This document shows positions 1 through 7,515 of a stretch of DNA of 32,968 nucleotides, one piece after another. The position numbers and the translations under genes are program-made. Position 1 is the first letter of the stretch; every line of letters starts with the position of its first letter. Origin of the DNA: Candidatus Heimdallarchaeota archaeon (lineage in GTDB: Archaea; Asgardarchaeota; Heimdallarchaeia; JABLTI01); assembly GCA_019058165.1 (NCBI GenBank), contig JAHLVZ010000001.1, positions 62,412 to 95,379 on the forward strand, given 5' to 3'. The notes beneath the pieces are model-generated. The model ran no database searches, was not told where the DNA came from, and saw nothing but the letters and a program-made list of their open reading frames with translations.

Positions 1-812
1 CGATCATTTACGAACCAAGCACACAAGAGTATCAAGATAATGGCATTTACCAAGCAATAGATCTAGGAGTAATGAATATTGTTGCAGCAGTGAATAGTCA
101 TGAAGGGAAAACGATAATCATCAAGAATAAACGAGTGGACAAGTATTGGCAACCAAAAATTGAGGAAGTGCAAAAGAAAAGGGATTATTGCAAAAAATAC
201 TCTAATCGTTGGCATTGGTACAACAACAAACTCAGCAAAATGAATGTAAAACAAGCAAACCAAAGAAAAGATTTCCAACACAAAATAAGTAAGAAAATCG
301 TTGAGAACGCTAAAGCAAACACTATCATTATTGGTGACCTGAACGTTAAAGTAATGAGTAAAAGTCTTAAGGGGGATAAGAAGAATGATAAAAGTCTTCA
401 TCGTAACATGCAAAGTAGCGGCTCATTAGGTCGTTTCGCTCGATTCTTAACCTACAAAGCAGAAAAAAGAGGTAAGATAGTAATAAGACTCAGTGAACGA
501 GGAACAAGTAAAAATTGCTGTTACTGTATGAATAAGGAGAATAGATTGCTCTCCGAACGAACTATTAGTTGTGATTGTGGGCTAGTAATAAAAAGAGATG
601 CAAGCGGAGCAGTAAACATCTTACAAAGATTCTTCACTCTCCTAGCACTATCACAGAAACGCCTTGTGGTCAGGCAACGACTCTTGAAAGATTTTCGAGA
701 GAAGTTTTTTACGACACACAGCCAAACGTCAAACGAAAGTTCCTCCAAAAAAGGAGTTGGGTGGACTCGCAAAAAATCAAAAGTTAATGTAAACTCTTTA
801 AGAGTCCGTTAA
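1..812 (+). CDS. tnpB: TnpB-like RNA-guided nuclease (IS200/IS605 OrfB), 5' end cut by window edge
   Basis: The reading frame is open from base 3, well upstream of the ATG at 72 used by the ORF track, so the gene is truncated by the window and does not start at 72. The RuvC-I motif 'AIDLGVMNIVA' lies across that ATG, with the catalytic Asp codon at 60-62. 'TIIIGDLNVKVM' sits where RuvC-II is expected, but has Gly where most family members have Glu. A zinc-ribbon-like segment follows (CCYC ... CDCG), then RuvC-III 'RDASGAVNI'. After RuvC-III comes a basic tail of about 55 residues. No tnpA is visible, but sequence to the left is missing. In studied family members TnpB is a guide-RNA-directed DNA nuclease that helps retain the element. 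Family call is secure; activity is uncertain because of the Gly. Confidence 0.9.
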   Translation, partial: IIYEPSTQEYQDNGIYQAIDLGVMNIVAAVNSHEGKTIIIKNKRVDKYWQPKIEEVQKKRDYCKKYSNRWHWYNNKLSKMNVKQANQRKDFQHKISKKIVENAKANTIIIGDLNVKVMSKSLKGDKKNDKSLHRNMQSSGSLGRFARFLTYKAEKRGKIVIRLSERGTSKNCCYCMNKENRLLSERTISCDCGLVIKRDASGAVNILQRFFTLLALSQKRLVVRQRLLKDFREKFFTTHSQTSNESSSKKGVGWTRKKSKVNVNSLRVR

Positions 813-813
813 C
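783..813 (+). other. Nested inverted repeat at the tnpB 3' end
   Basis: Outer arms GTTAA/TTAAC (783-787, 809-813) enclose an inner palindrome ACTCTTTAAGAGT (793-805). The structure covers the last codons and stop of the truncated tnpB. IS200/IS605 right ends carry subterminal hairpins, and TnpB guide RNAs (omega RNAs) come from this end, so it is a candidate right-end or omega-RNA element. The element boundary itself cannot be fixed from this window. Confidence 0.5.
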
Positions 814-861
814 GAAGATAGACCATGTAATAAATAAACAAGACAAAAATTACTTTTGAAA

Positions 862-2097
862 CTATTTTCCTTCGAGGAGCATTAATGTTCGAGCTGTTAA
901 GTCACTTATAATCTCATTATAATTTGCAAAAGCTTCTATTGAATTTTTGTAATGCGAGAAGTAAGAATGAACTTCTCCTGGACCTGCGTCTGCTTGTGAG
1001 ATATAATATAAGTGATCCGAGGTAGTTAACATTCGCCAAATTTGTAAGAGAGTTTTATTATTTAGTTTCTTAATTGGTTTTTCTAGGAATTTTTGATCAA
1101 CAAATGAAATATTTTGCAAGGTATTATTCAACCAAGCACCTACATCCCTGTCATCTGCCCAACTTATAGTTGAAAAATCATCTATTGAGATTTTACCTGC
1201 TACCGGATATGCATCCACTACTTCTGTTGGGGTTTTGAAGTCGACTTTATCATATTTTAGTAGCTCTCCGGGTAGATGTTCAAGGAATTCAAAAATGCCA
1301 CTTTCAGCCCATAAGTGCTCTCCTAATGATTCATAATCCATGAAAATATTAATGCAATCACCTGGGGTGGCTGCTAACCAAGATGCGTACTTGTCAGCAT
1401 AAAGTGGATATTCTTCCCATCTACCTGATCCAAATCTAAAAGCAACATCATCACTTAAGTTGTAGTTTCTTAATAAAACTTTGAGAGAAGGAGCTTTTTT
1501 GCTCGAGAAGATGTGATTTGCAGTTTTACCTTTAGGCAAAATATGTTCAATGCCTTCGCCCATAATTGCTTTGAAACCCATTTCAGCAGCTAATTTCATA
1601 ATTGAATCATTTAAGATTAATTCCGTATTACGAAAGCTAGTTGGTTCTACTCCTAACAAATCTTTCATGAGTCTGCCATGCATGTTTACTTGTTCTTTAA
1701 ATTCCTCTCGATCAATACCATAGATTGATGTTAATGAATGGTAATAAGTCTCAGCTAGGAATTCAACGCAACCTGTTTCAGCCAATTGTTTGAAACTATC
1801 AATTACATCGGGTTGATATCTTTCGGCTTGCTCAAGAACAGTGCCTGTCAAACTAAACGCTATTTTCACTTTTCGTTTCTCTTTTTTGTACTTGTCAATA
1901 GCACTCAGCCAAGTTTTATTTGCAGGTAAATAACATTTTTTCGCTACTCTTTGCATAATATCTTTGTTTAGTTCTTCAGTGAAGTAGAGTTTCTCAAGAT
2001 TTTTAATTGAAGAATCTTGAAAGAAACGATCTCTTCTGAAATTCTGATTCAGACGATAAGGTTGATGGACTTGAAAGTAAAATACAATTGATGGCAT
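862..2097 (-). CDS. Glycoside hydrolase family 57 (alpha-amylase-type)
   Basis: About 411 aa. GH57 motifs appear in order: 'HQPYR' near the N-terminus, 'VEFLAETYYHSL', 'FRNTELILND' (the Glu is the expected nucleophile) and 'FMDYESLGEHLW' (expected acid/base Asp). Family members hydrolyse or transfer alpha-glucans; a cytoplasmic glycogen or maltodextrin-type role is likely because there is no signal peptide. The ORF track starts at a GTG (2109), but that GTG lies inside GGGTGA, a good Shine-Dalgarno for the ATG at 2097 (MPSIVFYF), so I prefer 2097. The gene is monocistronic and divergent from the next one. Exact substrate cannot be read from the sequence. Confidence 0.88.
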   Translation of the reverse strand: MPSIVFYFQVHQPYRLNQNFRRDRFFQDSSIKNLEKLYFTEELNKDIMQRVAKKCYLPANKTWLSAIDKYKKEKRKVKIAFSLTGTVLEQAERYQPDVIDSFKQLAETGCVEFLAETYYHSLTSIYGIDREEFKEQVNMHGRLMKDLLGVEPTSFRNTELILNDSIMKLAAEMGFKAIMGEGIEHILPKGKTANHIFSSKKAPSLKVLLRNYNLSDDVAFRFGSGRWEEYPLYADKYASWLAATPGDCINIFMDYESLGEHLWAESGIFEFLEHLPGELLKYDKVDFKTPTEVVDAYPVAGKISIDDFSTISWADDRDVGAWLNNTLQNISFVDQKFLEKPIKKLNNKTLLQIWRMLTTSDHLYYISQADAGPGEVHSYFSHYKNSIEAFANYNEIISDLTARTLMLLEGK

Positions 2098-2287
2098 TTT
2101 GTTATTCACCCAGTAATTTTTTTATTTATCCTTCATCTAAGGATTATTTCATAATAGTATTATGTTGTTTATTATATTGAAATAAATTTTCTCTACGATT
2201 TCTGATTGTTTTCGAAATGTTTTTACAGTTAAAGATAACAAAATAGATTACCTCTAAAAAGGTTAGATATTTAGCAGGAGAAATAAA

Positions 2288-2797
2288 ATGTCTAATAATG
2301 GACCCGATTCTATGGAGCTCTCTCCTTATTTCAAAGAAAGAATGCTCAAATCATTTATTGCTATTGTCGGTCTAGTTCTAGGTATTATTACTGTTGTTGG
2401 TGCACTAATTATTGAATTAATCACCATGGTAAGGTTCGCAGCTTTATTTCTGGGGGCTCTTTTCATATTCTTCTCCCTTTGGCGAATACTTAGAATAGCT
2501 ACAGTTAAGCTCTACATAGATGAAGAAGAAATCTGTTATCGAGATCAATTCATTTGGAGAAGGATTAATTGGGCGGAAGTAATCTCTGTAGGACGAGAAA
2601 ATGATATTGATGAAAAGGATCAACAGAGTAAACTAAAAAAGATAAAGTCATTGCTCATTTTAACTCAAGACGGTCTTAAGCAATTTGATATGTCAAGTTA
2701 TTCATTAGCTCACGGTGTGGAAACAGTGGAAAAAATAATGGATTCACGAAGTACTGCAACTGAAGTCGATGAAGTTGATGAATCTGATGAAGAATAA
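2288..2797 (+). CDS. Membrane protein with two TM segments and a PH-like cytoplasmic domain
   Basis: 169 aa. Two adjacent hydrophobic segments at about residues 17-66 form a hairpin. They are followed by a domain of roughly 70 residues (VKLYIDEEEICYRD ... INWAEVISVG ... LLILTQDG) whose beta-strand pattern resembles bacterial/archaeal PH-like domains of the 'short PH' type, then a very acidic tail (EVDEVDESDEE). The start is supported by AGGAG seven bases upstream of the ATG. Function is unknown; the PH-like call rests on pattern only. It is convergent with mch (21-bp gap) and divergent from the GH57 gene. Confidence 0.65.
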   Translation: MSNNGPDSMELSPYFKERMLKSFIAIVGLVLGIITVVGALIIELITMVRFAALFLGALFIFFSLWRILRIATVKLYIDEEEICYRDQFIWRRINWAEVISVGRENDIDEKDQQSKLKKIKSLLILTQDGLKQFDMSSYSLAHGVETVEKIMDSRSTATEVDEVDESDEE

Positions 2798-2818
2798 TTC
2801 TTCAAGAATAACAATTTT

Positions 2819-3763
2819 TCAATCCATGATAAGTTCTAAGTTGATTTTTCCATCGTGGTAAATCTTTCCAGTTCTTATATCATTAACGATTATTTCAGTT
2901 GGAGCAAGAAGTGTTAAGTCAAATTTAGCAAAATCCTTACCAGCTTCATTAAATAGGTCCAAGAATTTTTTACCATATGAAGGAGAAGATTTCGAAGGAA
3001 TTTTCTTAATTAGTTCAAGTAGGTTGTCATCTTGCTCAGATTTAGCAATTAAGTAAAGCTTAGTGCCATAAATTAAAGCATTATTCACTCTATCATTTGA
3101 AAGCTCATTATCTTGAGACATGGGTGGGATTATTCCAGTTCCAACTGCATGGAGGATTCGTTCTTTAGGATAACCTAATTGTTCAACCAACCTGAAAATT
3201 CCAAGTTCAATTGCTCTGGCAGCCATTTGGACATATTCCACAAGACAAGCTGTTTTAATCATTAATAGGAACAAGTTCTTTTTTTCAACATGACATTTCT
3301 CTGCTAGATATTGAATCACTTCTTCATTTGGTAATTGATCTGATTCTATGCAAAGAATTGCTTTCTCATTCTCATCTTGATATTCCAACAACTTGAAAAC
3401 CTTTGATGGTTTTTTAGCTAAAGCTCGTCCGGGTCCACAAGCCATTCCGAAGAAATCGCCTTTATTTATGTTCCAACTTGCAGCTTGACAACCCAATGTT
3501 GCTAGCACAGGAAATGAAGTATCCACTTGAACCGTTAGTAAAGAATTGTCTTTTGATATTGGAAGGTTTAATTGGACCTTCGCTAAACCTCCTAAACTGA
3601 TTTTTGTGAAAAATAATCCAGCTGAGAAACTCCCTTCTGTATTTATCCCACAATCAATAATTGTTGCTTCATCTATCTTTTTAACCGTAATTTTTAGCTT
3701 TTCAGCTTGTTCAATCATTTTTTCAACTAATGGTATGACTTCTTTTGTAAGAGAAATGGTCAT
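2819..3763 (-). CDS. mch: Methenyltetrahydromethanopterin cyclohydrolase
   Basis: 314 aa, the usual length of Mch (EC 3.5.4.27), which interconverts N5,N10-methenyl-H4MPT and N5-formyl-H4MPT in archaeal C1 metabolism (methanogenesis, archaeal Wood-Ljungdahl pathway, formaldehyde handling). Family-like stretches include 'CGINTEGSFSAGL', 'LATLGCQAASWNI', 'FFGMACGPGRALAKKP' and 'VGTGIIPPMSQDN'. No signal or membrane segment, so cytoplasmic. The start ATG has GGTAG about eight bases upstream. It lies 26 bp downstream of the UDP-sugar dehydrogenase gene on the same strand, so co-transcription is likely although the pathways are unrelated. No other H4MPT gene is in the window. Confidence 0.9.
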   Translation of the reverse strand: MTISLTKEVIPLVEKMIEQAEKLKITVKKIDEATIIDCGINTEGSFSAGLFFTKISLGGLAKVQLNLPISKDNSLLTVQVDTSFPVLATLGCQAASWNINKGDFFGMACGPGRALAKKPSKVFKLLEYQDENEKAILCIESDQLPNEEVIQYLAEKCHVEKKNLFLLMIKTACLVEYVQMAARAIELGIFRLVEQLGYPKERILHAVGTGIIPPMSQDNELSNDRVNNALIYGTKLYLIAKSEQDDNLLELIKKIPSKSSPSYGKKFLDLFNEAGKDFAKFDLTLLAPTEIIVNDIRTGKIYHDGKINLELIMD

Positions 3764-3789
3764 TTTACTCTACCTACTTATTTCAAATC

Positions 3790-5199
3790 TTAATTGCTTT
3801 TTAATCCTAGTCCTATACCAGAATATCTGATTCCTTCTTTCATGAATTTTTCCGGTTCATAAATTCTTCTACCATCAATTAGAATAGGATTTTTCATTGA
3901 TTTGAAATCTTTAGGTTCAAGGTTCTTGAATTCAGCCCATTCTGTTATTAGCATACAAATATCAGAATCCTTTAAGGCGTCCTGTATGGAATTAGCATAA
4001 GTTATTTTGTCACCAATCGAGTCTTTCTTTTTAGCTTCGCTCATCGCTTTTGGATCATAAGCGATAATTCTAGCGTTTTTAGATAATAATTGTTCAATTA
4101 TCTTGATTGAAGGAGCATTACGCATATCGTCTGTTTCTGGTTTAAAGGAAAGACCTAGAATACAAACCACTTTTCCAGAAAGAGTCTCAAGCTTTTCTTC
4201 GGCTAATTCAACCATGCGTTTCGTCTGATGAGTATTTATATCTATAACACTTTTCAAAATATTAGGTTCAAAATCTATATCTTTGGCAAATTTCATGATT
4301 GCTCTAACATCTTTAGGAAAACATGACCCGCCAAAACCAGCACCAGCTCGTAAGAAATTGGGATTAATTCTAAAATCAAAACCTATGCCTTTAGCAACGT
4401 TGTTGATGTCTACACCATCAATTCGTTCACAAATATTCGCGAATTCATTTATGAAAGAAATTTTTGTGGCGAGAAATGAATTATTAGCATATTTTATGCA
4501 TTCTGCGGTTTCTAAGGATAACCGAAGAATTTTAGGACAATGAACTTGTTTGTTATAAATTGCTTCCCAATTTTTTGAAAATTCATCTATTTTTTCACTA
4601 TAGAGAACTCGGAAAATTCCTTCAAGCATTTCTCCCGATTTCTTATCATATTCACCAATAATAATTCGATCAGGATAAATAGTGTCATGAACACTTTGCC
4701 CCTCACGTAAAAACTCTGGACTCATGCATAAACCAAATCCCTCACCAGCTTTCTTACCTGATTCTTCTTCAATAGCTTTTTTAATGAGATTTCGTGTTGT
4801 TCCAGGAACAATTGTAGATTTTGCAATTACTAAATGATAGTCATTTTTCTCTTTGATTGCACGACCAATATCTCTAGCACTTTGCTCGATGTATTGGAGA
4901 TCACAGCTTCCATCTTCTAGGGAGGGAGTGCCAACGCAGATAAATGTTACATCACTCGATTTTAAAGATTCAGCAATATTAGTAGTAGCTGTTAATGTTT
5001 TTTTCTTGAGAACAACTCTTTGAATTAAGGGTGGAAGATTAGGTTCAAAAAAGAATGTTTCTCCCTTATTCACTGCATCAACCTTATCTTGATCAATATC
5101 AAGAGCAACCACACTAAATCCTTTATCTGCGAATACTGCAGCTGTAACAAGCCCTACATAACCTGTTCCTGTTATTGTAATTTTTACCTCAGAGTTCAT
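3790..5199 (-). CDS. UDP-glucose/GDP-mannose dehydrogenase family protein (UDP-glucose 6-dehydrogenase-like)
   Basis: 469 aa. N-terminal NAD-binding Rossmann motif 'GTGYVGLVTAAVFADKGF' (about residues 11-28); 'KSTIVPGTT' and 'SPEFLREG' substrate loops; catalytic Cys in 'GAGFGGSCFPKDV'; C-terminal UDP-binding domain with 'LGLSFKPETDDMRNAPS'. These enzymes oxidise a nucleotide sugar to its uronic acid with two NAD+. UDP-glucose is the likeliest substrate but related UDP-HexNAc dehydrogenases cannot be excluded. The start has GGAGTAGAG nine bases upstream. The product would feed surface glycan or N-glycan synthesis, which fits the many exported proteins in the window, though no glycosyltransferase is adjacent. 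Confidence 0.88.
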   Translation of the reverse strand: MNSEVKITITGTGYVGLVTAAVFADKGFSVVALDIDQDKVDAVNKGETFFFEPNLPPLIQRVVLKKKTLTATTNIAESLKSSDVTFICVGTPSLEDGSCDLQYIEQSARDIGRAIKEKNDYHLVIAKSTIVPGTTRNLIKKAIEEESGKKAGEGFGLCMSPEFLREGQSVHDTIYPDRIIIGEYDKKSGEMLEGIFRVLYSEKIDEFSKNWEAIYNKQVHCPKILRLSLETAECIKYANNSFLATKISFINEFANICERIDGVDINNVAKGIGFDFRINPNFLRAGAGFGGSCFPKDVRAIMKFAKDIDFEPNILKSVIDINTHQTKRMVELAEEKLETLSGKVVCILGLSFKPETDDMRNAPSIKIIEQLLSKNARIIAYDPKAMSEAKKKDSIGDKITYANSIQDALKDSDICMLITEWAEFKNLEPKDFKSMKNPILIDGRRIYEPEKFMKEGIRYSGIGLGLKSN

Positions 5200-5284
5200 T
5201 GCAATTCTCTACTCCAGAAATTTTCATTTTAAATAGCTAAAGATGAGATTTTCTTAAAGATATCTAATTATGTGTAATTTGTAT

Positions 5285-5294
5285 CTATATATAG
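5285..5294. promoter_or_regulatory. Candidate TATA box in the divergent ugd/methyltransferase spacer
   Basis: CTATATATAG is a perfect palindrome in a 166-bp divergent spacer, at a plausible distance for a TATA box with a short 5' UTR before the ATG at 5366. GGTAGG precedes that ATG as Shine-Dalgarno. Being symmetric it could serve either direction. Assigned by sequence likeness only. Confidence 0.35.
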
Positions 5295-5365
5295 AAAAGC
5301 TTTAGGGGGATATTTGAGAACTTTGTTGTTATATTTAGCAAGTACTCTTTGGTAGGTTAAAAGAA

Positions 5366-6031
5366 ATGAAAGAAGTGAATATTAGTTACCCTATTTCACA
5401 AATCCAATACACAAAACCACAACGAAAAAAACTCAAAGAAAGATTGAATTTTGGAATAATGTATCAACACCCACGAATCTATGATTTCACTATCTGGTTA
5501 AATGATCCGAGTGGATTAATGCCTAAAACATTAGCCAAAAGCATTGTAGGAAATTCCGTTTTAGATTTAGGTTGCGGAACAGCTACTTTGCAGACCTTTC
5601 TACCAAAAGGAGTTCAATATATTGGGGTCGATTTAAATGAAGATTTTCTTGTGTTTGCAGACAAGAAAAACAGGGGCACATTTTACAAACGAGATGTTAT
5701 AGGGGATTTATCTGATTTGAAAGCAGATACTGTAGTACTAGCTGACATCTTACATCATATTCCTCCCAATCATCAAAAACTAATAGAGAATGCCATAAAC
5801 TGTGCCCAGAAAAAAGTCGTCATTTCTGCTTGTTATGAAAAAGAGGAGGGTCCTTTTAAACAAATTTCTGAATTTATTGGTAGAAGATTCATAGATAATG
5901 ACGGATTGAATGAGCAGCGAGAAGGAGCTGGCTGGTTGAAATTGGATGAGTTATTACAGTTTTTAGTGATTAATGGTGCAACAAATTTCCAAAAAGTGTT
6001 GTCCCACATCCATTGTGAAATTAACATATGA
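5366..6031 (+). CDS. Class I SAM-dependent methyltransferase
   Basis: 221 aa. The SAM-binding motif I is 'VLDLGCGTATLQTFL' (about residues 67-81), followed by the acidic 'YIGVDLNEDFL' (motif II) and 'ADTVVLADILHHIPPN' (motif IV/post-I region). The fold is clear but the substrate is not. The first 60 residues are basic and contain 'YDFTIWLNDPSGLMPKTLAK', as in small-molecule or sugar/lipid methyltransferases rather than rRNA enzymes. The start has GGTAGG 10-11 bases upstream. The TPR gene follows 25 bp later on the same strand. Confidence 0.8.
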   Translation: MKEVNISYPISQIQYTKPQRKKLKERLNFGIMYQHPRIYDFTIWLNDPSGLMPKTLAKSIVGNSVLDLGCGTATLQTFLPKGVQYIGVDLNEDFLVFADKKNRGTFYKRDVIGDLSDLKADTVVLADILHHIPPNHQKLIENAINCAQKKVVISACYEKEEGPFKQISEFIGRRFIDNDGLNEQREGAGWLKLDELLQFLVINGATNFQKVLSHIHCEINI

Positions 6032-6056
6032 AGCATGTAAGGAGAATCGTAAACAA

Positions 6057-6377
6057 ATGAATGTAAATAGTAGTAAAGTTGAGGTTTCTCTAGAATATAC
6101 TCAAACCTCTCAGATAGAAGAATTAGAAAAGAATATCGTAGAGAATGGTGATAGTAGTTCGTTAATTAAGAAACTCGCTGAGGTTCATTTTAAAGAAGGA
6201 AATTATCTTAGAGCTTTGAGTTGTTATTTGAAGTTATTATCTTTTGATCCAGAAAATGCAAGAACCTGGAATAAACTAGCTGTTATTTTTATAAAATTAG
6301 AGGAACACAAATCTGCAATAGAACTCTCGAGAATTGCTCATAGATTAATTTGTAAAGAAATGAATGATAACTGTTAA
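6057..6377 (+). CDS. Small TPR-repeat protein
   Basis: About 106 aa from the ATG at 6057. The ORF track begins at 5973 inside the preceding gene, and that extension (MVQQISKKCCPTS...) looks like out-of-frame shadow. AAGGAG at 6038-6043 supports the later start, with a rather long spacer. Residues about 35-100 form two tetratricopeptide-like helix pairs ('LAEVHFKEGNYLRALSCYLKLLSFDP' is the first, followed by 'ARTWNKLAVIFIKLEEHKSAIELSRIAH'). It is probably a soluble protein-interaction adaptor; partners are unknown. It may be co-transcribed with the upstream methyltransferase. Confidence 0.65.
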   Translation: MNVNSSKVEVSLEYTQTSQIEELEKNIVENGDSSSLIKKLAEVHFKEGNYLRALSCYLKLLSFDPENARTWNKLAVIFIKLEEHKSAIELSRIAHRLICKEMNDNC

Positions 6378-6392
6378 TTGGTTTTCATTTAG
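6374..6392 (+). repeat. 19-bp intergenic repeat, copy A
   Basis: TTAATTGGTTTTCATTTAG overlaps the stop codon of the TPR gene. It matches the sequence at 7480-7498 at 18 of 19 positions. Each copy lies upstream of a gene (membrane protein, serS). Confidence 0.5.
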
Positions 6393-6493
6393 TAGCGCAT
6401 ATTCTTGTGATAGGTCCTCAAAAAAGCTATTTTCCGAATATAAGAAAAGGTAAAAAATAGGGTAGTTTGTCAATAATAGGTAGGTGTTACTCT

Positions 6494-7453
6494 ATGCCTC
6501 CTAAAGATGATGACCTAGAACTTTTCTCTGCAGAAGAAGGAAAAATAGACGAACTTCGATTAGAATTGCATAAAGAGGAAAAGAAAACAAAACCTCCCCC
6601 AGCTATGTGGAAAATTCTTGTTATTATGATTAGTATTGCATTAGTATTAGCAGCTCTTGCTATTGGACTTGCTAAAATAATAGACAATGCAGATGGTGGC
6701 GGTACTAGAGATTTTTCTGATTGGATAATAATAATGCTTCTGATACTTTTAGGAGTGGCAATCTTTTCAGGTTCAATATTAGGTGCGTGGGGAGGACAAA
6801 GAAATATACCGATCCGAATGGTAAGTCCAGGTGATGCATCAGTAGTTGGTACTGGTGCGTTTGTTTCCGGATATGTTATCGAAGACTGTATTGATAATGA
6901 AATAGAACTAACTATTTACGGAAAAACGAAAGAAGTCCTCTATGAGGAATTAATACAAATTAATGAAGATGGATTATTCTACTCTGAATTATCAAATGCT
7001 TTTACTGATATTAAAAAAACTGAGAACGTCTCTGTAGAAGCATGGATGGTTTCTGCTAAATCAACTGAATTAAAATTTGTTAAAAGGAAGAAAAAACTTG
7101 AGGATTTAAATGTAAAAAGTGATGGTTTAAAGATTGGCTCGCTACAGTTCTTTCCGATTCTCTACAAGGATTTTTCTGATAAAGTAAAAGCTCTTTTTGA
7201 TCCTAAAAGGAAAGAAAAAGGATACATTGAGAAAGTTAAAATGGAAGGTGGTAGGACAACAAATATTTTCTTCCCTGAAAAAGACAAAGATGATAAATAC
7301 ATTCCCTTTTCTTTTGAGAAAGTTTCAGAAATGCGTCAAAATGCTATATATTTTGATATTAAACGAAGGAGAAGAGGATTATATAGTTTAATATTCCTAG
7401 CAATGGCAGTTCTCTTTGCAATCTATCCATTGATTGATGCATTTATTTCTTAG
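6494..7453 (+). CDS. Membrane protein with three TM segments and a beta-rich middle domain, function unknown
   Basis: About 319 aa from the ATG at 6494, which has GGTAGGTG seven bases upstream; the TTG at 6467 in the ORF track lies before that Shine-Dalgarno and is unlikely. Charged N-terminus, TM1 at about 39-63, a Gly-rich loop, TM2 at about 78-102, then about 190 residues of mixed beta character and a C-terminal TM at about 295-319. The stretch 'GAFVSGYVIEDC ... INEDGLF' resembles an Ig/carboxypeptidase-regulatory-like strand pattern. I do not recognise the family. Unrelated to the serS gene that follows. Confidence 0.6.
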   Translation: MPPKDDDLELFSAEEGKIDELRLELHKEEKKTKPPPAMWKILVIMISIALVLAALAIGLAKIIDNADGGGTRDFSDWIIIMLLILLGVAIFSGSILGAWGGQRNIPIRMVSPGDASVVGTGAFVSGYVIEDCIDNEIELTIYGKTKEVLYEELIQINEDGLFYSELSNAFTDIKKTENVSVEAWMVSAKSTELKFVKRKKKLEDLNVKSDGLKIGSLQFFPILYKDFSDKVKALFDPKRKEKGYIEKVKMEGGRTTNIFFPEKDKDDKYIPFSFEKVSEMRQNAIYFDIKRRRRGLYSLIFLAMAVLFAIYPLIDAFIS

Positions 7454-7479
7454 AGTAGAATGCCTAGAAAACTTTATCT

Positions 7480-7498
7480 TTAATTGGTTTTCTTTTAG
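7480..7498 (+). repeat. 19-bp intergenic repeat, copy B
   Basis: TTAATTGGTTTTCTTTTAG lies 18 bp upstream of the serS start codon. It differs from copy A by one base. It could be a promoter-proximal element or chance in AT-rich DNA. Confidence 0.5.
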
Positions 7499-7515
7499 AA
7501 ACAGAGGATGAACAA

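Noticed and set aside
63-413. 116-aa minus-strand ORF over the first tnpB
   Set aside because: Antisense shadow of the tnpB frame, which carries the RuvC motifs; no Shine-Dalgarno or recognisable domain.
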